Positions 31,295-42,493 of a stretch of DNA of 60,000 bases are shown here, in pieces. Each line of letters starts with the position of its first letter. Positions within the stretch are counted from its first letter, which is position 1. The notes beneath the pieces were generated by a model. The model ran no database searches. It was not told the origin of the DNA and was given only the letters and a program-made list of their open reading frames with translations. A program made the position numbers and the translations under genes. The DNA is from Liolophura sinensis (Eukaryota > Mollusca > Polyplacophora > Chitonida > Chitonidae), in assembly GCF_032854445.1 (NCBI RefSeq), contig NC_088295.1:21379385-21439384 (forward strand), written 5' to 3'.

Positions 31295-32056
31295 CTGTAA
31301 AATAAGTCATACACGCTACCAAAATTGCCTTTAGTCACTGACACGTAACAATACAAATTCTACACAATGATCTGTTGAGCGTTCATATTATTACAAAGAA
31401 ATAGCAGTCAGAATACTTTTTCTAATTGATAATGTTTAACTCCATAAGCTTAGTTTCAATACCAAAAACTCATTGCCTCGGATGACGTCATAATTATTCA
31501 AAAGGAAGTTGAAAGCTGAATCACAGGCGTGGAGGGTAATTTGTTTACAATGGCTGCACCACAAAGCTGTTCGAGCAAACTCCACGCAGTAATACAGCCT
31601 ACACTACTGTATCTGCGAACAGACTACATCGTTTTAATTTCCTAACATAAATCTCTAAATCTATGCTAGATCATATACTACAAGAAATAAAATAAAATTC
31701 GTTTATTAAGGTTATAATATTCTGAAACAATATCAAATGTTGCAGTGTCAGTAACAGGGTTTACAGTTAAGTCGATAGCAGTTTAGGTAATTAGTGTCGC
31801 CCTCCGTCAAAACATGTTGAATCCCGCCTAATCTCCAGCATATCACTTTTTTGAATAATTCTGACGTCACCCGAAGCAATGGATTCTTGCCGTCGAAACC
31901 GAGCTTGTGGACTTCAACATTATGAATTAGAAAAGTGTTCTGACTTCATTTTCCCTGCAAGAATATGAACTTCCAACGTGTCCATGTGTAGAACTTGTGT
32001 TGTTAGGTGTCACTGACTAAAGGCAATTTTGGTAGCGTGTATGACTGAGTTTACAG
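31295..32056. repeat. Long inverted repeat (foldback/MITE-like element)
   Basis: A left arm at 31295-31504 and a right arm at 31848-32056 are inverted copies of about 210 bp around a 343-bp spacer. A block of about 39 bp starting GTCATACACGCTACCAAAAT is almost perfectly inverted near the outer ends (31312-31350 and 32007-32045). Similarity then continues inward through the arms to a shared ATTATTCAAAA. Both arms contain a TGACGTCA palindrome. No transposase ORF and no clear target-site duplication were seen. Confidence 0.8.
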
Positions 32057-32059
32057 ATA

Positions 32060-33005
32060 GGTGAACATAGTTAGGTAAATAGGTTAAACGCTAAACGAAA
32101 CAGACTATAGTAAAACAAGTATTGCTTTACACAGACGACATCTGCTTTTGAAATCAGATTGATGATTAATATGGGTTCACTCTACACAGTACTCTACACA
32201 CACTTTGAAATGTCTGTATACTTTATCTTCCGCTCGATAGAGGTCATTTATGTGTTAAAGCAGCTTTCCTTATGAAATGTTAGGTATTGTCTGTGACATC
32301 CGTAGTTGAAAGCTTCCTAAAGAGTATTTGGCACTGTATCTTTTATTGTTACACAGTTCCTTAAAAATTTCTACAAACACGCAAAATGTAAATTGTATTG
32401 TTTTGTGAAAACTGATCCATCAGATGAGTGTTAAACATCCGGATAAGTTCTTGATATCCAGTAAGACTGCTGGAATGAACCGTGGCAGAAAACCAACAGA
32501 TAGATGACTAGATGGAAGTGTATATTGTAGATGACTTTGTTTTTGGGCAGTTGTTTGCAAACCGGTTCTTTTGCATTATAAAATTATCAACTTTGTTGAT
32601 TTTAAATTCCCGTAAGTAATATTACTCACCAATATGCAGATCCACAAAATCGTTGTCTACAACAACTGCCATGTAATCTTGCAATATCACTAGGTAACAA
32701 TACACACACCGTGCAACATTGTTATTGTCCCCTATGTTATTCATCCAATGGTCGGGTTTTTTGGAATTACAGGTAATCAGTGAAATAAACAATATGTCAT
32801 TGTCAGCATACAGACATGTACAGTTATATTTCACACAAGATCCTTGTTGAAATATTTACTTCATAAATTCCTGTACACAAGAATGTGCCAGTTACAATTT
32901 GTAAAATAATCTGGTTTCATATACATTTTATATACGGATAGGGTATGATTGCACATCTTCCACAAAGTGAGCGTACACACACTGGATTATACGTATATAT
33001 GTCTA
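32060..33005. other. Intergenic, no supported feature
   Basis: AT-rich sequence with only short random ORFs. Nothing coding or RNA-like was recognised. Confidence 0.5.
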
Positions 33006-33009
33006 CGTA

Positions 33010-33181
33010 TTACCTTGGCCACAGTCGTCTCAGTAAAACAGCACTAGATCAAAGAGAGGTGGAAATCCCGCCTTGCAACAAGGAGGCACACTACATGCAC
33101 TCTAAGGACTTCTTCATCATCATTTGACTGAAAAATTGTTAAGTACGACGTTAAACCCTAAGCACTCACTCACTCACTCAC
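33010..33181 (+). repeat. SINE family B, 5'-truncated copy
   Basis: It carries the 3' half of family B: TCTCAGTAAAACAGCACTAG, GGTGGAAATCCCGCC, CAACAAGGAGGCACACTACA, GACTGAAAAATTGTTAAGTA, CGACGTTAAAC, and a terminal (CACT)n run. Confidence 0.8.
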
Positions 33182-33617
33182 CTAGGCCACAGTATCAAAT
33201 TGTGCACATTGGTGTATTCACGTGTTATCTTTGTTGTGTATGAATTATCTTCCACTGTGCCAATTGCCTGACATGTCGCACAGTAGGGTTAGATATTAGA
33301 GAGGCTAAAATAACCCCAGAACAGATGCGCAAGAGACAATGTAATAATTTATTTTTCGTATTTTGGCCTAAACCAATAAATAATTTGTGAAATAAATAAG
33401 TGCCCTGACAAACGGATCTGTGTGAATTAAGTAAATTGGGATCATTGATAGGTTTGTAGTGCGATGGTTCTGGCAATATTTAGATGATCTAATGTCCTCA
33501 TTTATGACAGCAGGAACTGCTGGAGAGTTAACTCTTACATCATTCCTCAGCATAAATATACATGTTACAGCAGATATGCAGATGGGGTTTAGATTAAGAC
33601 AGGATAGTGATTATTTA

Positions 33618-33765
33618 CTTGATTAGTGTTTTATGCCGTACTCAAGAATATTTCACTTATACGACGTCGGCCCGGGCAGAGCCCGGGGAAAATCCACGAC
33701 CATCCGGAGGTTGCTGCAAGACCTTCCCACGTATTGCCGGAGAGGAAGCCAGCATGAGTTGTGAG
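33618..33765 (-). repeat. SINE family A, 5'-truncated copy
   Basis: In reverse it shows the 3' block (GTTTTATGCCGTACTCAAGA), CGGGCAGAGCCCGGGG, CGACCATCCGGAGGTTGC and GGAGAGGAAGCCAGCATGAG. The tRNA-like head is missing, and a gap removes the CAGCATTATGGTGGG block. Confidence 0.75.
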
Positions 33766-33849
33766 ACGCTCTGATCGTTGAAATACCGGTTGAACAACGT
33801 AAACTATAATGTCCTACACCTACGAGGAAAAAAAAGAGAAAAAAATGTA

Positions 33850-34035
33850 ATGAGAAAACCACAGATGTATGCAAAAATGCTTTGCTTTGTCTGTGTGTGC
33901 ATTTGTATATTCACACATAACATAGCTTACCCCTCCGCACACCTCAGAGTCAATGAATCAAAAAGTTTCGATCCGAACAGTACTGACAGTTCCATAATAT
34001 GTCGGGCATTATACTCAACTCAAACCCCTACCTAA
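33850..34035 (+). CDS. Small ORF with signal-peptide-like start (doubtful)
   Basis: An in-frame ATG opens MRKPQMYAKMLCFVCVCICI, then FTHNIAYPSA, and ends at a stop after 61 codons, with two N-x-S/T sites. The hydrophobic Cys-rich start looks like a secretion signal. There is no homology I recognise, no evident promoter, and the sequence context is AT-rich. It may well be chance. Confidence 0.15.
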   Translation: MRKPQMYAKMLCFVCVCICIFTHNIAYPSAHLRVNESKSFDPNSTDSSIICRALYSTQTPT

Positions 34036-34618
34036 ACAGTGGGCCATTTCTGCTCCCAGATATAGTTGTATAAAGCGTCTTTTTGAGATTTCATGCTAAA
34101 TTCTATACACATTTTTCTGTTAAAAGATGGAAAGTTCTTACGATTAATATGGCAGATATCTATAAGGTAAAATTTTCTCAAGCATTCTTTAGTACAAAAA
34201 AGAATACTAGTCATATATTAGAAACAAAATGAAACGCCTTAAATGTGATGTTGATTCTGTTTGACCATGAACCCATAGTGCCTGACCTCATTTGCTCTTT
34301 GTTTCGATTTCAGATGCCCTCCTTCAAAACTTGGTTATTTGTGACTAGACAGAGATCACCACACAGTCGTTGTATATACGACGACAAACTATCCGCAATA
34401 CTGAGAACGCATGTACTGCTATTCAAAAAAAGGACAATGTTACGTGTAGGATTCGACTCATTTGTCAGCAGCTGCGGCATTGTATGCATATGCCAATTCT
34501 TGGGCTGTTTTAACTTTGGCTGTGAATCTTTGCCTTACATGATAAAGAGAGGCCACCTTCTTACCTAGTGAGGAATACTAAAGTCACACATGCGTACAGG
34601 TTAGTGGGGGCTGTGCTG

Positions 34619-34626
34619 TATAAAAG
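34619..34626 (+). promoter_or_regulatory. TATA box, candidate core promoter of the opsin gene
   Basis: TATAAAAG lies 315-308 bp upstream of the opsin start codon in a locally GC-richer stretch. A start site about 30 bp downstream would leave a 5' UTR of roughly 285 nt. The assignment rests only on the consensus and location. Confidence 0.4.
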
Positions 34627-34933
34627 CTTTGCCGTCTTGGCGACAGGTCGATCTGGTTCGCAGACGTATCTTGCCCAGCTTACGGGTAAGCATCGGTGTA
34701 TTCCGTGTACGACAATATGGTCAAAGCAATCACGTACGGGACAAAAGGAGAAAGAGTGCCAGAAGGCAACAGATATCCCGGGAGTGTTCCAGTGATATTC
34801 GGAAGCATTGGAGCTATACAGCTATACAGTTTTTGGTCCCTGTGTCGCCAATCGGATCGAGGAAACAGGTGAACACTATATTTTAAGCTATGTGTCTTTA
34901 CAGTAATGATGACTATCTAAAGTAGACGCTATT

Positions 34934-35563
34934 ATGTACGGGAACACGTCAGTGGATGACATGCCCCCTGGATTATTGTCACCTGCTCAGTTCACCGTTA
35001 TCACTTGTTTCTTAACATTGTGTGGAGTTGTGGGGCTTGTCATCAACTCGGTCACCTTTCTAGTATTTGTCGCTGTCCCTTCCCTTCGCTGCCCCACAAA
35101 TTTGTTCATAATGGCTGTGTTGTCATGTGACTTGATCATGTCCACTGTTGGGATTCCTTTCGAAGCTGTGGCAAGTGTTCACAATCGCTGGGTATTCGGA
35201 GCAGCGGGATGCTCTTGGCATGGATTTATCATGTCGTTTTTGGGCTACACGTCTATCTATCTTTTGACAGCGATTTCTGTGGAGCGATATTTACTCATTA
35301 CAAATCCCTTCTCACGACCTCTCATTACGAACACACGGGCTGTTGGTGTTATTGTGGCATGTGTCACATTGGCCTTACTGTTATCCGCCTTCCCTGTGAT
35401 CGGATGGAGCTCCTACCAGCTGGAAGCCGCCCTTATATCGTGCAGTGTTAACTGGCAGAGTAACAACGCTGTAGACGTATCCTATATTATCACAGTGTTT
35501 CTTTTAGGCCTGTTGCTACCAGTTACAGTTATGACCTTGTCTTATTGCAAAGTCTTTCTGACG
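34934..35563 (+). CDS. Opsin exon 1 (N-terminus to TM5)
   Basis: It has 210 codons from ATG (MYGNTSVDDM) through TM1-TM5 to the start of ICL3 (SYCKVFLT). The GTAAGT donor is in phase 0, and the frame would stop at once without splicing. The start is the first ATG of the frame and sits just before a normal short extracellular N-terminus. Confidence 0.92.
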
Positions 35564-38500
35564 GTAAGTTGAGGATAATGCTTTCTGTATATTACAAACC
35601 TATTCACGTGGAACAGATCGTCTGTACTTCGATTACAATTATCTCATAATCTGCTAAAGGACCAAAAGGAAGCAGAAAAATTCAATCATACTTCTAGGAT
35701 AAATCTTCCGCATGAGAAGGAAAAGACGTGAAGGCATGAAATTAGAAAGATTCCACGAGGCTAAATATAGTCAATTTCTGATTAAGACAAATGTTAATAC
35801 TTACTTAGTTGCTCTACCGTCTGTCTCATATCCACATCCCACTGACCGAAAATGTGTTTCAAGCTATAATTGAAGATTTAAATGTAAGCAAAATCCGAAA
35901 TTTTAGGTTAAGACCTCAAATAGTTACCTAATCCTAAACTGGGTGAATATGCCATCGGTGCATTACTCTGGGCTGTCGGATTTCCTTTATCCATTAAAAT
36001 GACCGCCATCATATATACGTAAAATATTCTTAAGAACAACATCAAGTGTCGGTCAATAAGCTATATGTTAAGAATACATAAAATGTACTGCTCCAATACT
36101 TTGACTTTCCAAACTATCACTGAATGTTCAGTTTTGCACAAATGTGAATTCTGAACAGGTTACTCTGCTGAGTGAACAACGATATATTAGCAAACAAATT
36201 TTTAAACAACAAACAATATTTTTCAAATATTTATGCTTAATTTTCTGACATTAGCAGGCAAAGCTCAACCATCGGAAAGTAATGTGTAATCTATATTTAT
36301 ATCAAGTTCCATATGAAAACAGCTGTTAACTAAGCTAACAAAACCAATACTTTCTATAGGAATTGTCAGCCTTGAATGCCAAATAATCGATTTCTTGTTG
36401 TGAACACGTTTCCCCAAGTTACTGGGAAAGTAGATAAGTAAGCCAACGAATGAATAACAAAGTTTAGTGACAATATTACGGACGTAAAATGTTATCAGTT
36501 TTCATACATGAAAATCTTGCTTCAAAAATAAAAAAAAAAACCCAAAACACTACCTCTCCGTCATACTTTAAGTGTTTAACTGTTTAATGAGTGTGGATCG
36601 TTATTGTTATTCAAAGATGATTGAAAAACTCAGAATAAAACCACCGTGTGTAACACGTAATTTGTTTTGATGAACTGAGCTTCAAAGCATCTTGATATAC
36701 ATATACGACAGCCATCAGACAGATGTTTTGTGTCACACTGCTGTCCAGCACTGAACATTTATCTTAGACCTTTCATCGTTTTGATTCATGAACAAATGAA
36801 GAATTGGTCTCGGATTATACCGGCTATGCATCTTGGTGTGAGATCCTTCTGCTCCTGTATCTGTTAATTTGGATGGCAGACGCGATAATGTCAAATTGGT
36901 CAGCGATATTATATAACACTTATAATTGGTATCTTAATTACTGTGTTTTTCTGACATTTCTATACTTATGAGTCGTGGACGCCAAAGTTATAGGTGGCAT
37001 AGTAGTATAGGTAGTCTCCATTAACTGAAACCTGCGCCATAGTTCTACAGTGACACATTTCCTCAGCACATCTTGAACACTTTCCACTGGCCTTGCCTTT
37101 ATTGTCTCAGAATGAAGAAAAGTTGAAGCATTAAAACCTAATCGCAAACCTCTAATCGCAAACCTCTAATCGCAAAAAGAAAAGTCACGTTTTTTCGGCA
37201 GTCTTACTGGATTAAACATTTAAGGCGAGAAGATGCGATTTTTGCGGGAATGTATTTTAGGTTTATGAATACAATGGTTTAATTAGACATTCGTCATTCT
37301 CCGTATTAACAGTTACATCAAAATAAAATCTCGTTTACTGTTTTGACTTTAAATGTTTGTCAAATTCAAACTGTTAGGTTATCGCCAGTCTAATGTACTG
37401 TACAGAATTCCACTCAGTACAGTGTGGCCTGTGTGTAGAGCTATCATCCCCTGAATAGATTGAGAGCTACTTATTAACGCCGTTCTCAAGAATTTTTCGC
37501 TTATATGACAGGGGTCACGTTTATAAATAGAGGGAGCCAGATTGGCCTGATGGAAATGGTAGAATGTTTGTGCTTTGCAGTTGACAAAAGATATGATATT
37601 AAAACAGGTTGGTCTCATTATACCAAGTGACAATCTTTAATAGTGAAGTGCTTAGAGATGACGTTAAACAATGATATGCATCGGAGAAATGAGATAGGAG
37701 TAAGAGCTATCCATTTTATAAGTACGCGGATATGCCTTTCGGTCTTGTATCTATATCTTGATCTCTGTTTTGTTATCCACCACCTGTCATCCTGCCCCTA
37801 GCATCCCCTTTCAGCCGTTTCTGTCTATATCAGACAACTAAACCTGCCAAATGTCCACCCATCCACATTTATTTTCCCGCAATCATCCATTGAGCCGAGG
37901 GCGAAGCCAAGTTTCAGAAACTAATTACTGGATGGGCTGGGACAAACGTCCTTTAGTTAGATTTAATCCGTGATGTATTGCCCAAGTAACAGTCTGTGCT
38001 CGGAAAGCCTTTCCTTTTGATTATTTTCACATTCATTGTAAGGGCTTCGTGGTTTGGTAAAGTTAGTCAGTAAGGATTAGACCATCGCTTGCCCACCCCC
38101 TCCCACACCCCTTAAGCTCCTTTTGTGAGAAATAATTGTAGGAACATTTTTACTGTACCAGATAGTGGATAAATAAAACGCGGGAAGGCCTCCATGGCGG
38201 AGGCGGTAAGCAAGCGCTGGGCAATGACCCAGAAGCCTCTCCTCAATGCGGTCCCTGTGAGTTCAAGTACAGCTCATGTTGGCTTCCTCTCCCGCCGTAC
38301 GTGGGAAGGTCTACCAGCAACATGCGGACGGGTTTCGCACGGGATCTGTCCGGTTTCTTTCCACCATAATGCTGGCCACCGTCGTATAAGTGAAATATTC
38401 TGAGTACGGCGTAAAACACCATTCGAATAAATATAAGCCGAGGAAAATAGTTTCTTGGCAACACGACATCTCAGAAGATCTTAAATAAATTTCTTTTAGG

Positions 38501-39925
38501 TACATACTCTGGCTCATAGTCAGCTGTGGGGTGAAAACAGTCACGTGACCAGAAGGAATATAAATATGGAATATCGAACGACGAGGAACATACTTGTTGT
38601 GATTGGTAAGTTCTTTAGGCCTGTTTGATAAAGTTCAATTGACAGTCAGTAATACCCTTACAGTATTTTATCTAAACTGTCGACTCCGTTGTGATACGTG
38701 TGAATTGAAATATTTTCTTTCAAGTTAACATTATCTCTTTGTGATAAAACAAAAAATACCATATTCACATGTTATGCATACTTATTTGTGAGCTATTAGT
38801 AGTACAAAATCTGCGTTGATTGTGTATGCAGATAGGTCATTTTCGGTGACCTGTTTTTGTCTTTAATGAAAATACAAACTTTGCAGGTTTTTATTTGGAA
38901 AATGTTTAGCTTGATTCATCTACATGGCTAAAAAGTTTTTCTTAGTTGGAGTGAATAAAATGAGAGCTGTCAACAGAGTGAATGTAGTCATGAAATGCCT
39001 ATAGCTAAAATAATGTCTCTTATTGGCTTACGGCAATTTTCCCCACCCTAGTGTTCAGTGTAGTACACTGTATTAGTACTACCCATATCAGGATCTTCAA
39101 AGTATCGATGCATGAATGCGAGGAATTTGCTGTTATGAAAATTATCTCTCCTGAAGAGCTGTAGGTTTTCTCCAACGGTGCATTCTTCTGAACCTGGTGG
39201 ACAACAACGATATTCGCCGAGGGACAGTCCCATCGGAACAGGAAAATATATATTTTTATATATTTGACGGAAATATGATTCATATACTTACTGCTAATGA
39301 CACCTTTCTTATTATTATTCGGACGTGTTCTCCAAATTCACCTGCAAGTCATTGTTTTAAAAAGATGTGATGACTGAAGAGTGAACTAAAAGCCAACCGG
39401 TGATCCCCTCTTAGCAAAAGAGAACTTCGATATCAGCTTTATAGTCTAGGTGCAGTGAACGCCATTGTGTTTTCTTCCTCAGGTGCTTTTCTACTGTGCT
39501 GGACTCCGTACGCCGCCGTGTCCTTGTGGTCAGCCTTTGGGAATCCTTCAGACGTTTCACCTGTAGCCGGAACTGTACCTTCTTTAATCGCCAAGTCGTC
39601 CGTAGTATGGAACCCATTGATTTATGTACTGACCAATAAACAGTTCCGGAGCAGGTTTATTACAGTCTTCACGTTCCGCGTACGTTCTCAAACCAGATTG
39701 AAAACACAGGAACGTGCAAATGAAAGGATAGAGATGAAACTACTGACAAAAGAATCAAAGGGAGAAAGTAGTAGTCAGAACTACAAAAGCGTGCAGATGT
39801 ACAAGGAAAGCCTACAGCGTGAAGGTTCACATTACTGCCGCACGAACGCCTTGGGGGATAGCTGCAGTAACCCGTTTATAACTCTGACAATGGAGAAGTC
39901 AGATGTAGCCCCGGTGTCGGTCTGA
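34934..39925 (+). CDS. Opsin (retinal-binding GPCR), three exons, complete
   Basis: Exons are 34934-35563, 38500-38605 and 39483-39925, with phases 0 and 1, giving 1,179 nt and 392 residues. It has seven membrane segments and an N-glycosylation site at N4. C93 and C170 are spaced as in rhodopsin for the extracellular disulfide. E117-R118-Y119 ends TM3. E164 falls at the rhodopsin E181 site in ECL2. TM6 contains CWTPY, and K283 is the Schiff-base lysine in IAKSS. N289-P290..Y293 is NPxxY, and N297-K298-Q299 is the G-protein-contact tripeptide, followed by FRSRF and a hydrophilic tail. It is a light-sensing receptor of the plasma membrane. H96 occupies the usual TM3 counterion site (113). The opsin class (Go/tetraopsin-like or xenopsin-like) cannot be settled by eye. 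Confidence 0.9.
37468..37515 (-). repeat. SINE family A, short 3' fragment
   Basis: TTAACGCCGTTCTCAAGAAT, then TTTTCGCTTATATGAC, matches the reversed family A 3' block with several substitutions. Confidence 0.5.
38184..38441 (+). repeat. SINE family A, near-full-length copy
   Basis: The tRNA-like head (gcctccatggcggaggcggt) is followed by CGGTCCCTGTGAGTTCAAGT (B-box-like), GGCTTCCTCTCCCGCCGTAC, a body with CACCATAATGCTGGCCACCG, and the 3' end TGAGTACGGCGTAAAACACC with an AATAAATA tail. It is in the sense orientation in opsin intron 1. Confidence 0.85.
38500..38605 (+). CDS. Opsin exon 2 (ICL3 and start of TM6)
   Basis: This 106-nt exon follows a TTCTTTTAG acceptor and ends at G|GTAAGT in phase 1. 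It encodes VHTLAHSQLWGENSHVTRRN, then INMEYRTTRNILVVI, i.e. the third cytoplasmic loop and the cytoplasmic half of TM6. It is too small to be seen as an ORF. It was found because exon 1 ends in phase 0 and exon 3 needs a phase-1 partner. Confidence 0.88.
39048..39245 (-). other. Coding-like antisense stretch in opsin intron 2
   Basis: A stop-free reverse-strand run reads VPMGLSLGEYRCCPPGSEEC, then TVGENLQLFRRDNF and HRYFEDPDMGS. Its composition is unlike the surrounding AT-rich intron. No acceptor, donor or family was recognised. It may be a relic of a transposon ORF or a stray exon. Confidence 0.25.
39483..39925 (+). CDS. Opsin exon 3 (TM6-TM7 and C-tail)
   Basis: This 443-nt exon follows a TTCCTCAG acceptor. 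It encodes GAFLLCWTPYAAVSLWSAFG (TM6 and ECL3), VPSLIAKSSVVWNPLIYVL (TM7 with lysine 283) and a basic, Ser-rich cytoplasmic tail ending VAPVSV-stop. Confidence 0.92.
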
Positions 39926-41159
39926 TCTGGGCTTGATGTCATCATGAATGCAAAAGTTAAAATCGTTAATACTATCACAAGGGAACCATCACTGAGATAT
40001 TAACTCTGCAGACAAGTGTTGTCAATATAATATCACATCAGCTGTGGAAAAAGTTACAAGATTATTCTGAGAGTTGATGCAGACTGGACCTTGATTTATG
40101 TGGGCTATAAACACATAGTGCGTACATCAGGTAAAATTCAGTAAAAATATTGGTGGAATGATGTCATCAGGCTTACATGCAGTGGCGCCATTCATGATGT
40201 ACATTTACATTTATATGCGTTGAAATAATTTCCCAAATGCCATGCACTACACTGCCAGGCTTTCTCATACATGTTGTGCTGAGATCTGGAAAGTTTTGGA
40301 ATTATACTGAAGAATTCGTCAAATTTTTCTAAGTATGATATTTAGTAGAAACAACCATTCCACTTTTAGGGCACAAAATGTAGCCTTTTCCAGCTAACAG
40401 TGTTAGGGAACTCATTAACATTCATATTCGCATTTTTCCACTGATATTGATTCAAAAAAAAAAATACATGAACTTAAAGGCTGCCTCTGAAAAGCTCAGA
40501 CGTCATTAAATAAAGGAAAATTCTACCTTGAAATTTTGATTATACTATACATAACCTGGCATGATACTTTTATTTAACAGATGAGAACAACAAAAATGCC
40601 TATGGACAATTTGAGGAAACTTTTTAAAAGATAAAGACTCATTCTCCATTCTCCTTTATTTCCATAACACCATGTTGCAATCAGGCGGATTGAGGGTTCC
40701 TAATGCAACATCTACTAACTGTACTGGAAGGGGTATACGGGAAATTACATCATGATAAAAAAATCCTTTGTTGGCATTCTTCCAGCAGTTATAAATCTGC
40801 GAAACTGAAATACTGTCTGGTTTCGGCATTGATAATTACTTAATACCCAAGATGTCCCCAACCAATATCATCACGAATAGAATGGCTCTCTGTGACGAAA
40901 GAATAAAGCACATGGATTACATAACCAGATTCTGGCATTATAAAACATGCGTTGTCGTTGTTCCATGATGTGTGAGGCTTAAGTAAGTTCGGCCTGGACG
41001 TTCGCGGACTATACGAGTTTAAAATTTAAGCTGGGTGTCATGACTAGAATATCGACAGTTTCCACTCTGCACTTACAAAGTTACTGTACACAGCACAACA
41101 ACCAACTCTTATTCTGCTTAAACCGGTGTATATGCATTGTGTTGCATGAACCACCGCGC
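39926..41159. other. Downstream of opsin: 3' UTR and intergenic
   Basis: The 3' UTR must begin here. AATAAA at 40509-40514 is one possible polyadenylation signal, but nothing distinguishes it from chance in this AT-rich stretch. No gene was seen. Confidence 0.35.
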
Positions 41160-41430
41160 TGTTTATTTATTTATTTGATTGGTGTTTTACGCCGTACTCA
41201 AGAACATTTCACTTATACGATGGCGGTCAGCATTATGGTGGGAAGAAACCGGGCAGAGTCCAGGCAAACCCATGACCATCCTTCTGGTTGCTGGAAGATC
41301 TTCCACGTACGGCTGGAGAGTAAGCCAACATGAACTGGACGAGCTCACAGTGACCGCATTGGTGAGAGGCTCCTGAGGTATTGTGCCGCACGGGCGTGCT
41401 AATCCCCTCGGCCACGAAGGCCACGCGCTG
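41160..41430 (-). repeat. SINE family A, full-length copy
   Basis: Reversed, from the (TTTA)n tail through GGTGTTTTACGCCGTACTCA, CAGCATTATGGTGGGAAGAA, CATCCTTCTGGTTGCTGG and CACAGTGACCGCATTGGTGA, to the tRNA-like head GGCCACGAAGGCC. Confidence 0.85.
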
Positions 41431-41446
41431 TTTATTAGAACGGAAC

Positions 41447-41602
41447 GGAACCATGACATCGAACAGTATACACAGGCGTGGTGTGTACCAGAACCATGAC
41501 ATCGAACAGTATACACAGGCGTGGTGTGTACCAGAACCATGACATCGAACAGTATACACAGGCGTGGTGTGTACCAGAACCATGACATCGAACAGTATAC
41601 CA
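41447..41602. repeat. 43-bp tandem repeat (about 3.6 units)
   Basis: The unit contains CATGACATCGAACAGTATAC, then ACAGGCGTGGTGTGTACCAG. The copies are essentially identical. It lies exactly between two SINE-A copies in opposite orientation. Overlapping reverse-strand open frames of 108-214 residues here arise from the array and the SINEs and are not genes. Confidence 0.85.
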
Positions 41603-41697
41603 TGCCCGTTTACTTCCACCATAATGCTGGCCGCCGTCGTACACGTGAAATATTTCTGTGTGCGGCGTAAAACACCAATCAATAAACAAATGAATTG
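41603..41697 (+). repeat. SINE family A, 5'-truncated copy
   Basis: It starts in the body at CCCGTTTACTTCCACCATAA, TGCTGGCCGCCGTCGTACAC, and ends TGTGCGGCGTAAAACACCAA with a short AATAAACAAAT tail. Confidence 0.75.
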
Positions 41698-42493
41698 AGC
41701 ATAACCCGCGCATGGGATTATCAACATCATGACATCGAATAGAAACACCGTCATTGGCCAAAGGAGTGGTATGTAATGTGGCGATCTACAACGTTCGGTT
41801 GTATTTTTATAAGAGGAATGATCTAACATTCGAATTAAAAACATAAACTCTAAGCGACACTGATATTCCGAAGACATCTGTAAACCAAGGCTTGACTTGT
41901 AGAATGGACCCGCCTGGGCGTTATGTCATAGGTGGTAGGCCCACAGTACAAATGCATTGGCATAAATACCAATACACTTGCGAACTGAACTCAAATAACG
42001 TTTGGGAACATTGTTATTGTGAATGGGAATTAAACGTACTAATTCGACAGGTTATGCTTGGAGCCTAATGTCACAAAAATGTCATACCTACAAGAATTTC
42101 ACACAGATACGTCTCATTAATCATTTTGTTCCATCTGCCTGGTGATATATTTATTATCATGATTATACACAAAGTATGAGCTCAGTTGATACTGGTTCAA
42201 TACGAATTCCACACGTCCCGAGAGAGATGAACTTGGCAAACTGAGGATGGGACATTACCGGATCTGCCATAAATATAATATGTGTAGCCCTGGAATTTCT
42301 TCTGTCTTTTGTAGAGGATAGTTGTGAAAAGTCAAATACGAAGCATATCTTTTATGGCTTGTAATTTTCCGTATGCAGGTTGGTTTTCCATCGTCCAACA
42401 AGACTCATTGTCATTTCAAACGTATAACTTCTCCCGGGTCTTATCAGTCACAGATACAAGTACACCTTTCCTCTATCTTCTTAGCTTCAGGAC

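Larger units (their letters stand above)
35564..38499 (+). other. Opsin intron 1 (2.9 kb)
   Basis: AT-rich intron. It holds a 14-bp triplicate (CTAATCGCAAACCT) at about 37138-37178, a SINE-A fragment at 37468-37515 and a full SINE-A at 38184-38441 that ends about 58 bp before the exon 2 acceptor. No further exon was seen, and none is needed because the phases match. Confidence 0.6.

Noticed and set aside
33166-33181. CRISPR-like or satellite repeat from (CACT)n runs (also 56200-56217, 52310-52330)
   Set aside because: They are the simple-sequence 3' ends of SINE family B copies.
34245-34886. Short plus-strand ORFs upstream of the opsin start
   Set aside because: They overlap in different frames across the probable promoter and 5' UTR and show no conserved features.
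41187-41877. Overlapping reverse-strand ORFs of 108-214 codons
   Set aside because: They consist of SINE-A sequence plus the 43-bp array. The same short phrase repeats, and three frames are open at once.
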